Shown here one piece after another: positions 22,302 through 30,691 of a DNA stretch of 64,000 nt. Within the stretch, counting starts at the first letter, position 1; each line of letters begins with the position of its first letter. Origin of the DNA: an uncultured Bradyrhizobium sp. (lineage in GTDB: Bacteria; Pseudomonadota; Alphaproteobacteria; Rhizobiales; Xanthobacteraceae). The notes under the pieces were generated by a model, which searched no databases, was not told where the DNA came from, and worked only from the letters and a program-made list of their open reading frames with translations. Both the position numbers and the translations under genes were made by a program. The DNA lies in the NCBI RefSeq assembly GCF_947648125.1, contig NZ_CANSMR010000030.1, forward strand, positions 1 through 64,000, given 5' to 3'.

Positions 22302-22350
22302 CCGCCCGATCCAAGATCGGGACGCGTGGGCGAGAGCGCTTCGCGCTGGT

Positions 22351-25300
22351 ATGGCTGAGATCCCGAGAAGACGTTTCGAGATGGCGCGAACGGCTGCCGC
22401 TGAAACATGGTCGCTAGGCCGCGCCTGGGCGCGGACTGCCCGTCTGTGCCTGCTTGCCACCGGCCTTGCTCTCGCGACCGTCAGCTATCCGACCGCGGTG
22501 CGGGCCCAAGACCCGCCGCCGGTGCCGGGCGAGGCGACATTCTCGGCCGCGAACGGCTATGCCCGGCTGGTGCTAAAGCTGAAGGAGGATGTCGAGTCGG
22601 AGGTCACGACCGCCGGCTCGATCATCGTGATCCGCTTCAAGCGTCCGGTCGATATCCCCGTCGAGAAACTGTCGGATGCGGTGCCCGATTATGTCGGCGC
22701 CGCGCGCCGCGATCCGGACGGTTCGGCGATCCGCCTGTCGCTGGCGCGGCGCGTCACCATCAACACCATGACCGCCGGCGAGCGCATCTTCGTCGACTTC
22801 CTACCCGACAGCTGGACCGGCCCGCCGCCGTCGCTGCCGCAGGAGGTGATCCGCGAGCTGGCGGAGCGCGCCCGTGCCGCCGAGCGTCTGCTGCGCATCC
22901 AGCGCGCGGCCGATGCCGCCAAGAAGAAGCCGCCGATCCGCGTTCGCGCACTGGTGCAGCCCACCTTCGTCCGTTTCGTGTTCGAGGTTCCCGACGGGGT
23001 CAGCGTCTCCTCTGTACTGAACGAGCAGAAGCTGACGCTGTCCTTCAACTCGGTCCTGAGCTTCGACCTGGCCGATGCCAAGGTTGCCGCTCCCCCGAAC
23101 GTCGCGTCGATCAGCTCGCGCGCCGACACGGATACCTCGGCGGTCGACGTGACGCTGATTGGCGATGTCGACGTGCATTCGTTTCGCGACGAGAAGAACT
23201 ACATCGTCGATGTCGCCTTCCAGCAGGCCGAGCAGCAGGCGGCGAAGCCCTCGCTGAGCTCGTTGTTGCCGACGCCACATGGCAAACCGAAGGGTGCGGC
23301 TGCGATCGCGCCGGCGACATCGGAGAGCATCGCGCAGCAGGCCAAGATCGAGATCAAGTCCGAGCAACCCAAGGCAGAGCAACCCAAGGCGGAGCCGGCC
23401 AAGTCCGAACAGGTAAAGTCCGAGCCGGTAAAGTCCGAGCCGGTCAAACCCGAACAGGCCACGACCGAACAACCGGCGCCCGCGCCCGGCAAATCGGAAC
23501 AGCCGAGATCCGAGTTGCCCGGTTCGGAGCTGCCGAAGATCGCCGCGGCGCCGCCGGCCGAGGTCGAGAAAGCCGCTGCACCGGCCGCGTCGGGTGAGGG
23601 CAGCGCTGCGGCGGAACAGAGCGACGCGCCTAAGCCTGCGCCTGCTGCGGCCGCGCCGGTGATGGAGGCGCCGAAGCCAGCGGCGGCGGCATCGCCGCCT
23701 GCCGAGGCCCGCGCCGGCGCCAAGTCTGCTGCCAGGTCCGCGGTCGAAGCCCAGCGCGACAGCGACGGGTTGCGGGTGATGTTCTCATTCCCCGGCGCGA
23801 CGCCGGCGGCACTGTTCCGTCGCGCCGACACGGTATGGATGGTGTTCGACACGCCTGAGGCGATCGACGTCGATCCGATCCGCGCCAAGGCCGGCTCGCT
23901 GATCTCAGACGTCAGCCGGATCGCGCTAGAGAAGGGGCAGGCGGTGCGTTTCCGCCTCAACCGGCCGCAGATGCCGTCACTCGAGAGCGACGACCGGTCA
24001 CGCGGCGTGAGCTGGACGCTGACCTTCGCCGACCGGGTGCAGAAGCCGCCGCTGCCGCTCAGCGTGGTGCGCAACATCAGCGAGCCCTCGCTCGCCAATG
24101 TCAGCGTGCCGCTCGCCAATCCCGGCCAGCTCCACAGACTGATCGATCCCGATGCGGGCGATACGCTCTGGGTCGTGACCGCGCCGCCGCCGACCCGCGG
24201 CATCATCAAGCGGCAGGACTTTGTCGAGCTCTCGCTGCTGGAATCGATTCACGGCGTCGTGGTCCATCCGAATGCCGACGACGTCAAGGCGGAGGTCGGC
24301 GCCGACAAGGTGACGCTGGGCCGGCCCGGCGGCCTGACGCTGTCATCTGCCGACGTCGCCGCCGAGCGCGCGACCGCGGCGGTGAAGCCGCTGTTCGATC
24401 CGGACGAGTGGCGCAAGAACCAGTCGGAGAATTTCCTCAAGCAGCTCGACGGGCTGATTGCGGCGGCCTCGACGGCCAATGCCGAGCAGCTGCCGCAGGC
24501 GCGGCTCGATCTCGCCGATTTCTACATGGCGCGCGGCATGTACCAGGAAGCCCATGGCGTCGCCAATTTGATGCTGTCCGAGAGCAAGCGCGGCAGCGAG
24601 GCGGCCTCCGTGGTGATGGTGCACGCGGTTGCCAGCATCCTGATCGGGCACCCGGCGCAGGGCCTCAAGGACCTCGCCAATCCCGTGATCGGCAATGGTT
24701 ACGATTCCCAATTGTGGAAGGGGCTTGCCTTCGCGCGCGAGGGCAAATGGCCCGAGGCGCGCGAAAAGTTCAAGAACGCCGAATTCGCGGTCGCGACGCT
24801 GCCGCCCGATCTGCAGCGCATCGTCACCATGGATTCAATGAAGGCCTCGCTCGAGGTCAAGGACTATGCCGGCGCTGCGCGGCGCAAGAGCGATCTCGAC
24901 GTGGTCGGCATTCCCGACGAACTCAAGCCCGCGGTTGCGGTGCTGCGGGGCCGGCTCGCCGAAGCGCTCGGCCAGGAGAAGGATGCGCTCGACGCCTACC
25001 GCTTCGCCGCCAATTCGGCCGACCGGCAGGCCGCCGCCGAAGGCAGACTGCTGGAGACGCTGCTGCGGCAGAAGCGCGGCGAGATCGGGCGCGACGATGT
25101 GCTGAAGGAGCTCGAGCTGTTGTCGATGCTGTGGCGCGGCGACAATATCGAGCTGAAGACGCTGTACGTGCTGTCGAAGATCTATGCCGAGACCGCGCGC
25201 TATGCCGATGCCTTCGCGGTGACCCGTGCGGCGACCCGGCTGCAGCCGAACGCGCCGGAATCGCGCCAGGCGCAGGATGCCGCCTCGGCGTTGTTCGTGC

Positions 25301-26199
25301 AGCTCTATCTCGGCCCGAAGGGCGACGAGATGGCGCCGATTGATGCGCTCGGCACCTTCTACGACTATCGCGAGCTGACGCCGATCGGCCGCCGCGGCGA
25401 CGAGATGATCCGTCGTCTCGCCGACCGTCTCGTCGGCGTCGATCTGCTCGACCAGGCTGCCGACCTGCTGCAGTACCAGGTCGACAAGCGGCTCGAAGGC
25501 GCGGCGCGCGCCCAGGTCGCCGCGCGGCTTGCGATGGTCTATCTGATGAACCGCAAGCCTGACCGCGCCATCGGCGCTCTGCGCTCGACCCGGATCGCGG
25601 ACCTCTCCGGCGAACTGCGCCAGCAGCGGCTGCTGCTCGAGGCTCGCGCGCAGAGCGACGTCGGCCGGCACGACCTCGCGCTCGACATCATCTCGAACAT
25701 CACCGGGCGCGAGGCGATCCGGCTGCGTTCGGACATCTATTGGGCGTCGCGGCACTGGCGCGAGGCGTCCGAGCAGATCGAGCTCTACTACGGCGACCGC
25801 TGGCGCGACTTCACCCCGCTCAACCCGAGCGAGAAGGCCGACGTCATCCGCGCCGTGGTCGGCTACGCGCTCGCCGAGGATGCCATCGGGCTGTCCCGGT
25901 TCCGCGAGAAATACGCGCCGCTGATGTCCGGCGATGCCGACAAGCTTGCGTTCGACGCGGCCAGCAAGCCGGTCGCGACCTCGAGCGCCGAGTTTGCCCA
26001 GATCGCGCGGATGGCCGCGAGCGTCGACACGCTCGACGGCTTCATTCGCGAGATGAAGACCCGCTTCCCCGACGCCACCGCCCGCGCGCCGCTGCCCGAT
26101 CCGGTCACGACCGGATCGCTGCCCGACGCCCCAAAGGCCGGGCCGGTCAGCACGCTGCCGGTCATCAAGGGCGAGCGCCGCGCCAGCGCGACGCCGTAG
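22351..26199 (+). CDS. Very large exported TPR-repeat protein of the flagellar cluster
   Basis: This 1282-residue protein may start at 22351 or at the ATG at 22381 just before its signal peptide (ARLCLLATGLALATVSYPTAVRA). Residues about 50-290 contain AMIN-like beta segments (YARLVLKLKEDVESEVTTAG, IRVRALVQPTFVRFVFEVPDG). Residues about 325-450 are a low-complexity linker of imperfect K-S-E-Q/P repeats rich in Pro and Ala. A second beta-rich part follows (VMFSFPGATPAALFRRADTVWMVFD). From about 690 to 1190 it is helical with TPR-like pairs (ARLDLADFYMARGMYQEAHG, VLSKIYAETARYADAFAVTRAATRLQPNAP, ARLAMVYLMNRKPDRAIGALR). It is probably periplasmic and structural. Its place after motE and the CtrA box upstream suggest a motility role; I know no named homologue. 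Confidence 0.8.
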   Translation: MAEIPRRRFEMARTAAAETWSLGRAWARTARLCLLATGLALATVSYPTAVRAQDPPPVPGEATFSAANGYARLVLKLKEDVESEVTTAGSIIVIRFKRPVDIPVEKLSDAVPDYVGAARRDPDGSAIRLSLARRVTINTMTAGERIFVDFLPDSWTGPPPSLPQEVIRELAERARAAERLLRIQRAADAAKKKPPIRVRALVQPTFVRFVFEVPDGVSVSSVLNEQKLTLSFNSVLSFDLADAKVAAPPNVASISSRADTDTSAVDVTLIGDVDVHSFRDEKNYIVDVAFQQAEQQAAKPSLSSLLPTPHGKPKGAAAIAPATSESIAQQAKIEIKSEQPKAEQPKAEPAKSEQVKSEPVKSEPVKPEQATTEQPAPAPGKSEQPRSELPGSELPKIAAAPPAEVEKAAAPAASGEGSAAAEQSDAPKPAPAAAAPVMEAPKPAAAASPPAEARAGAKSAARSAVEAQRDSDGLRVMFSFPGATPAALFRRADTVWMVFDTPEAIDVDPIRAKAGSLISDVSRIALEKGQAVRFRLNRPQMPSLESDDRSRGVSWTLTFADRVQKPPLPLSVVRNISEPSLANVSVPLANPGQLHRLIDPDAGDTLWVVTAPPPTRGIIKRQDFVELSLLESIHGVVVHPNADDVKAEVGADKVTLGRPGGLTLSSADVAAERATAAVKPLFDPDEWRKNQSENFLKQLDGLIAAASTANAEQLPQARLDLADFYMARGMYQEAHGVANLMLSESKRGSEAASVVMVHAVASILIGHPAQGLKDLANPVIGNGYDSQLWKGLAFAREGKWPEAREKFKNAEFAVATLPPDLQRIVTMDSMKASLEVKDYAGAARRKSDLDVVGIPDELKPAVAVLRGRLAEALGQEKDALDAYRFAANSADRQAAAEGRLLETLLRQKRGEIGRDDVLKELELLSMLWRGDNIELKTLYVLSKIYAETARYADAFAVTRAATRLQPNAPESRQAQDAASALFVQLYLGPKGDEMAPIDALGTFYDYRELTPIGRRGDEMIRRLADRLVGVDLLDQAADLLQYQVDKRLEGAARAQVAARLAMVYLMNRKPDRAIGALRSTRIADLSGELRQQRLLLEARAQSDVGRHDLALDIISNITGREAIRLRSDIYWASRHWREASEQIELYYGDRWRDFTPLNPSEKADVIRAVVGYALAEDAIGLSRFREKYAPLMSGDADKLAFDAASKPVATSSAEFAQIARMAASVDTLDGFIREMKTRFPDATARAPLPDPVTTGSLPDAPKAGPVSTLPVIKGERRASATP

Positions 26200-26300
26200 A
26201 GCATTTCGGTTCTGATTGAATCAGAACCGAAGCTCTAGATTCTTGTCTTGACGCGTTTTCTTCACGCGAACCGGTGTCCACTTCGCTTGAAAACGCTCTA
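26197..26300 (-). repeat. Bipartite repeat copy 2
   Basis: A hairpin TCGGTTCTGAT-TGA-ATCAGAACCGA is followed by the conserved half in minus orientation (TTGACGCGTTTTCTTCACGCGAACCGGTG...AAAACGCTCTA). It begins inside the stop codon of the TPR gene, so the element supplies that stop codon and probably its 3' end. Confidence 0.85.
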
Positions 26301-26313
26301 GCGGCGCCAGCCC

Positions 26314-27150
26314 TCACGGGCCGGGAGACACCCACGCGGTCGAAATGATCCCTTTGGCGTCGAGTGCGATGCGCCAATGCGACGCGCCGTTCTCATGCCT
26401 CATGCTGTAGACGTCCTCGCCCTGGGCGCCGACGCCGAGGAAGCGGGTGGATTCGATCGCGCCGAGGTCGGCGAGGAAAGGCTGCAGGTGCGGCAATTGC
26501 TCGCGGGTCGCGGCGGCGAGCGCAGGGGCCATGTCTGCATAGTTGGGTTGTCCCGATGCGACTCCCTCGAACAGGCGGCGGAGTGCGGCTTCGGTTCCGG
26601 GAGCCGGTGACTGGCTCTTCACGCGCTCCGCGGTGCGATCCGCAATCTGCTTCGCGGTCGCGGCGTCGATGCGCGGCATCGGCTTGTCGCCGTTTTGATG
26701 CAGGATCAGTGATGTCGCTTGACCGTCAGTGGCGATCACAAAGCTGATCTGCGCGTTGACCTCCCTGGCGAAAAACTCGGTCTGGCTCTCCGCAAAAAAC
26801 GGTACGGCACGCTGCCCGGTGAGCTGGATCGTCAGGTGATGATCATCGCGCGTCACGCTGAGGACGGCCTGATCGCTGAGCTGGTAGTATCCCGCATAAT
26901 TATCGAGCACCGCTGTCGCGACTGCGATCTCATGCCGCACGGCGTCCGGCGGCGATTGCGGGGCGAGAGGTGGCACGTCGTCAGGTCCACCGGCGGCCTG
27001 TATCCGCGCCGCCAGCGTGTTCCAGTCGCGCTGACCGAACAATCTGGCGATCAGCTCCAGGCTGTCGCTGTGGGTGATAGGGATCGATTTGGCGGCGAGG
27101 GCTTCGCGCAGCGTCTGCGCCATGGCCTTGGCATCACGAAAGTCGCGCAT
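26314..27150 (-). CDS. Glyoxalase-superfamily-type N-terminal domain + DUF3471-like domain protein
   Basis: This 278-residue cytosolic protein begins MRDFRDAKAMAQTLREALAAK and ITHSDSLELIARLFGQRDWNTLAARIQ. This ~50-residue helical module is common in rhizobial proteins labelled glyoxalase superfamily and contains the DWNTL motif. Residues about 80-150 resemble a DUF3471-like beta domain (LDNYAGYYQLSDQAVLSVTRDDHHLTIQLTGQ). The rest is helical with a final strand region. No metal-binding His/Glu pair of a true glyoxalase is evident, so enzymatic activity is doubtful. It is convergent with the TPR gene across a repeat. Confidence 0.65.
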   Translation of the reverse strand: MRDFRDAKAMAQTLREALAAKSIPITHSDSLELIARLFGQRDWNTLAARIQAAGGPDDVPPLAPQSPPDAVRHEIAVATAVLDNYAGYYQLSDQAVLSVTRDDHHLTIQLTGQRAVPFFAESQTEFFAREVNAQISFVIATDGQATSLILHQNGDKPMPRIDAATAKQIADRTAERVKSQSPAPGTEAALRRLFEGVASGQPNYADMAPALAAATREQLPHLQPFLADLGAIESTRFLGVGAQGEDVYSMRHENGASHWRIALDAKGIISTAWVSPGP

Positions 27151-27420
27151 GGGATCAACCTTTGCATCGACGAACGGAAAGCGTCAGGGGCTTGCGTTGC
27201 TGACCCGTTCGTGCGGGCAAAGGAAGCCTGAAACCTGGCTTGATACGTTTACCATCCCCGGGCGGGGTGCAAGCGGCGGGTGGTATCGACCCGGCCCAAT
27301 GTTCGCCGGGGACCTGCAATTTGTCAATTGCAACAGCCCGTGATCGCGTGCGTCCTCTCGACATTTCGCTGCCAAATCGGCAACCATGGCTGATGTCGCC
27401 AGCCGGGAGGACGTCGTCAC

Positions 27421-27660
27421 ATGAGCAAGCCGATCAAGACCGAAGCCGAACTCATCGCGATGGCGCGGGCCGAGTTGAAAGTCCATGCCGACTGCCCCGA
27501 TGGCATCGACATCTCCGTGCTGCGCGACGGCGACAGCTGGGAATTCCGCGCCAGCGCCAACGAGGCCACGGTGGCGCGGCCCGGCTACCCCGAATGCGTC
27601 GCGATGCTGGTGCAGATCGGCGATCACCTCAGCAAGCAGTATGACGTGAGGGCCGACTAG
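27421..27660 (+). CDS. Small conserved-looking protein, unknown function
   Basis: This 79-residue acidic protein starts MSKPIKTEAELIAMARAEL, continues with a helix then strands (GIDISVLRDGDSWEFRAS), and ends with a helix (ECVAMLVQIGDHLSKQYDV). GGGAGGA is found about 12 bases upstream of the ATG. It has no signal or membrane segment. The compact helix-strand-helix pattern and codon use like its neighbours support a real gene. I recognise no family name. Confidence 0.7.
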   Translation: MSKPIKTEAELIAMARAELKVHADCPDGIDISVLRDGDSWEFRASANEATVARPGYPECVAMLVQIGDHLSKQYDVRAD

Positions 27661-27820
27661 CGCATGAATGCCCGTGGCCGCTTGCCCCAGGGGCGGCACG
27701 CAGGCGGACAGACATGCCAATGTTAACGCGATGGGCCACAGGCGACATTCCCGACCTCGATTGTTCAACTGAATTCGTGCTATCGCTTAGAGCTCTATTG
27801 AACCTAAGCATTCCCGACCC

Positions 27821-28414
27821 ATGCTTGCAGTCTTACGCAGCCGGAAAGCAATGCTCCTCCTCGCTTTGGCGGGTTCGCTGGCGATCTCGGTCGGACAAGC
27901 CTTTGGCGATGACGAACAGGTCTGGGCGGCATTGAAGCGAGGCGGCATGGTTGTCCTGCTGCGCCATACCCACGTCGATATGCGAGAAGGAATAGGGCAC
28001 CTCGCGCCCGGAAACTGCGCCGAGGAAGTAAACCTTTCTTCGCGCGGCGTTGAGCAGGCCAAGCGGATTGGCGAGGCGTTCCGTGCGCACGGCATTGCCG
28101 TCGGAGAGGTCCGGACCAGCCCGTATTGCCGTTGCATCGACACCGGCAAGCTTGCGTTCGGTCGCGCCATGCCTGTCCAATATCTGATGCCGCCAGGCGT
28201 CTTATCCGAGAGTCAGGCAACGTCGAATGAGGAGCGGGTCTTGCAAGACATCCATGCGTACCGGTCTTCCGCGAACTTGGTGATGATCACCCACGATCTC
28301 AACATCTCAAACATCGTTCTTGAACCATCGATCGCCATGGGGGATTTCTTTGTTCTTCAGCCCAATGGGACGAGTTTCGATGTCATCGGCAGCATTCAAA
28401 TGGGCGGCAAGTAA
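27821..28414 (+). CDS. Secreted histidine phosphatase-family protein
   Basis: This 197-residue protein has an N-terminal signal peptide (AMLLLALAGSLAISVGQAFG) and the histidine-phosphatase motifs R48-H49-T50 (VVLLRHTHVD), VNLSSRGVEQAKRIGEAF, RTSPYCRCIDT (second Arg) and MITHDLNIS (second His). The phospho-acceptor H49 is conserved. These enzymes transfer phosphate via phosphohistidine and periplasmic members act on small phosphoesters or lipid-linked sugars. It stands alone between two unrelated genes. Confidence 0.88.
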   Translation: MLAVLRSRKAMLLLALAGSLAISVGQAFGDDEQVWAALKRGGMVVLLRHTHVDMREGIGHLAPGNCAEEVNLSSRGVEQAKRIGEAFRAHGIAVGEVRTSPYCRCIDTGKLAFGRAMPVQYLMPPGVLSESQATSNEERVLQDIHAYRSSANLVMITHDLNISNIVLEPSIAMGDFFVLQPNGTSFDVIGSIQMGGK

Positions 28415-28462
28415 GAGGTCGATCTCAGAGTTGATCAGGTTGCCTCCAGCGAAAGACTCGTA

Positions 28463-29422
28463 ATGGACCGCATCGACGCCATGAAGGTCTTCGTCGCGGC
28501 GGTCGACGAGGGCAGCCTTGCCGGCGCGGGACGGAAACTGCGGCGCTCGCCGGCGGCGGTCAGCCGGGCGATCGCGTTCCTCGAGCATCATGTCGGCGCC
28601 GAGCTGCTTCACCGCACCACGCGGTCGCTGAAGCTGAGCGAGGCCGGCCAGCGCTATGCAGCGGCGTGCCGGCGCATCCTCAGCGAGCTCGAGGAGGCCG
28701 ACATCTCGGCCGGCGGCGAGCGGTCGGCGCCGCGCGGCACGCTGACCATCACCGCACCCGTCGTCGTCGGCGAGGACGTGCTGCGGCCGCTGCTCGATGC
28801 CTTCCTGACGGAACATCCGGCGGTGTCAGTGCGGCTCGCGATGCTCGATCGCACCGTCAATCTGATCGACGAGGGCATCGACGTTGCGCTGCGCATCGCC
28901 AATCTCGCCGATTCCAACTTCATCGCGATCAAGCTCGGTGAGGTGCGCCGTGTGGTCGCGGCGTCGCCGGGCTATCTCGCGCAGCATCCCGTGATCGGCG
29001 AGCCGGCTGATCTCGCAAAGCACCAGATCATCGCGATGACGCATTTCGGGCTCGACTCCTGGAGCTTCCCGCCGGCCGCGAAATCGAAGGTCGCGCGTGC
29101 GGTCCAGTTTGCGCCGCGGCTGGTCGTCAACACGGTGCGGGCGGCGGTCGCCTCGGCCAGCGAAGGGCACGGAGTGACCCGGCTGTTCTCGTATCATATC
29201 GCCGAGGAAATCCGTGATGGACGGCTGCAGATCCTGCTCGCGAGCGATGAGCCTCCGCCGTTGCCGGTGCATCTGCTGGCGCCGCAGGGGCGCATCGACG
29301 TGCCCAAGGTGCGTGCCTTCGTCGATTTCGCGACGCCGCGGCTGAAACGCTATTTCGAGCGGCTGTCGCGCGAGGCCAGCCGGGCCAGTCGTTCGCGCCG
29401 CGGAAGAGTGTCTGCCGAATAG
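28463..29422 (+). CDS. LysR-family transcriptional regulator
   Basis: This 319-residue protein starts MDRIDAMKVFVAAVDEGSLAGAGRKLRRSPAAVSRAIAFLE, a standard LysR winged helix-turn-helix. An effector domain of the periplasmic-binding type follows (GTLTITAPVVVGEDVLRPLLDAFL, RVVAASPGYLAQHPVI, VASASEGHGVTRLFSYHIAEEI). This subgroup is close to the DmlR/YafC type. It is followed, on the same strand, by an SDR and a 4-oxalocrotonate tautomerase, which are probably its targets. The usual divergent layout of LysR genes is absent. Confidence 0.93.
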   Translation: MDRIDAMKVFVAAVDEGSLAGAGRKLRRSPAAVSRAIAFLEHHVGAELLHRTTRSLKLSEAGQRYAAACRRILSELEEADISAGGERSAPRGTLTITAPVVVGEDVLRPLLDAFLTEHPAVSVRLAMLDRTVNLIDEGIDVALRIANLADSNFIAIKLGEVRRVVAASPGYLAQHPVIGEPADLAKHQIIAMTHFGLDSWSFPPAAKSKVARAVQFAPRLVVNTVRAAVASASEGHGVTRLFSYHIAEEIRDGRLQILLASDEPPPLPVHLLAPQGRIDVPKVRAFVDFATPRLKRYFERLSREASRASRSRRGRVSAE

Positions 29423-29510
29423 CGGGCATTCGCACGAAATGCGGATGTATCTAGCTTGTTCTCCATCGAGGCGGCGCTGTCGCAGCCTCAGCAACAGATG
29501 GAGAGAAATC

Positions 29511-30221
29511 ATGGGTGCAGAGCAGAAGGTTGCCATCATCACCGGTGCGTCGCAGGGGATCGGCGAGGCGCTCGTCAAGGGCTATCGCGATCGCAACTAT
29601 CGCGTCGTCGCCAATTCCCGCAGCATCAAGCCGTCGACCGATGCCGATGTGCTGGCGGTCCCGGGCGATATCGGCGATCCCGAGGTCGCCGATCGCATCG
29701 TCAAGCAGGCGCTCGCCCGCTTCGGCCGGGTCGACACGCTGGTCAACAATGCCGGCATCTTCGTCGCCAAGCCGTTCACCGATCATACCGATCAGGACTA
29801 CGCGGCGGTGCTCGCGACCAACCTCAACGGCTTCTTCTACATCACCCGCCGCGTGGCGAAGGAGATGGTGAAGCAAGGATCGGGGCATATCGTTCAGATC
29901 ACGACGAGCCTGGTCGACCACGCCAACAGCAACGTCCCCTCGGTGCTGGCGTCCCTGACCAAGGGCGGCCTGAATGCGGCGACCAAGTCGCTTGCGATCG
30001 AGTACGCGGCCAAGGGCATCCGCGTGAACGCAGTCGCGCCCGGCGTGATCAAGACGCCGATGCACACACCCGAGACCCACGACTTCCTCGCCAAGCTGCA
30101 TCCGGTCGGTCGCATGGGCGAGATGAAGGACATCGTCGACGCCGTGCTGTTCCTGGAGGGCGCGGGCTTCGTCACCGGCGAGATCCTGCACGTCGACGGT
30201 GGCCAGAGCGCCGGTCACTGA
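29511..30221 (+). CDS. SDR-family protein lacking the catalytic tyrosine
   Basis: The ATG at 29511 has GGAGAG upstream and begins MGAEQKVAIITGASQGIGEAL. The 236-residue protein has TGASQGIG (cofactor), NNAG (79-82), Ser133 and Lys151, and ends GFVTGEILHVDGGQSAGH as usual for classical SDRs. In the YxxxK motif the tyrosine position is Ala147 (ASLTK), so the standard proton donor is missing. It may be a non-catalytic or altered-mechanism member. It sits between a LysR gene and a tautomerase 22 bases downstream. Confidence 0.88.
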   Translation: MGAEQKVAIITGASQGIGEALVKGYRDRNYRVVANSRSIKPSTDADVLAVPGDIGDPEVADRIVKQALARFGRVDTLVNNAGIFVAKPFTDHTDQDYAAVLATNLNGFFYITRRVAKEMVKQGSGHIVQITTSLVDHANSNVPSVLASLTKGGLNAATKSLAIEYAAKGIRVNAVAPGVIKTPMHTPETHDFLAKLHPVGRMGEMKDIVDAVLFLEGAGFVTGEILHVDGGQSAGH

Positions 30222-30243
30222 CGAGCACGATCGGGAGCCTGTG

Positions 30244-30483
30244 ATGCCTGTTGTCACCATTCAGGTCACGCGTGAGGGGACGACGCCGGGTGCGTCGTCC
30301 ACCACGCCGGAGCAGAAGGCCGCGCTGATCAAGGGCGCCAGCGAGCTGCTGCGCGACGTGCTCGGCAAGCCCATGGAATCGACCTTCGTCATCGTCGAGG
30401 AAGTCGACACCGACAATTGGGGCTGGGGCGGGCTGCCCGCGCTGGACTATCGCAAGAAGCTCGCGGCGGAACGAAGCCGCTGA
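30244..30483 (+). CDS. 4-oxalocrotonate tautomerase-family protein
   Basis: The ATG at 30244 gives MPVVTIQVTREG, placing Pro at residue 2, which becomes the catalytic N-terminal Pro1 after Met removal; this decides the start. The 79-residue length and the pattern TPEQKAALIKGASELLRDVLGKP, then STFVIVEEVDTDNWGWGG match small 4-OT tautomerases. They interconvert keto and enol forms of 2-hydroxymuconate-like acids. It follows the SDR by 22 bases and is probably in the same transcript. Confidence 0.9.
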   Translation: MPVVTIQVTREGTTPGASSTTPEQKAALIKGASELLRDVLGKPMESTFVIVEEVDTDNWGWGGLPALDYRKKLAAERSR

Positions 30484-30497
30484 GTCCCGGGAGAGAG

Positions 30498-30613
30498 TTC
30501 ACCCCTCACCCGGATCGCATCTGGCGATGCGACATAGCCGAAGCTTTGCTTCGGCGTCGCTACGCACGGCCGCCGCAGGCGGCCTATGCCTCTCCCACAG
30601 GGGGAGGGGTGAA
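30498..30613. repeat. Palindromic intergenic repeat TTCACCCCTC...GAGGGGTGAA
   Basis: Inverted ends (TTCACCCCTC 30498-30507, GAGGGGTGAA 30604-30613) enclose hairpins CCGAAGC-TTT-GCTTCGG, GGCCGCC-GCA-GGCGGCC and CGGATCGCATC...GATGCGAC. It starts 14 bases after the tautomerase stop and may end that transcript. I saw only one copy in the window. Confidence 0.6.
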
Positions 30614-30691
30614 GAGACGGCGCGATCGCTGCGAGCGATTGCTGCGATCGCAACTAATCATTTTTAATGAACGGACAGAGGGCCTACTGCG

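Noticed and set aside
23340-23530. Short tandem KSEQ/KSEP-coding repeats as a possible CRISPR or satellite
   Set aside because: They are in-frame degenerate coding repeats of the linker in the TPR protein, with no regular spacers.
22407-23597. 396-codon frame inside the TPR gene
   Set aside because: It is the shifted phase of the real gene; Arg/Gly/Ala-rich with no pattern.
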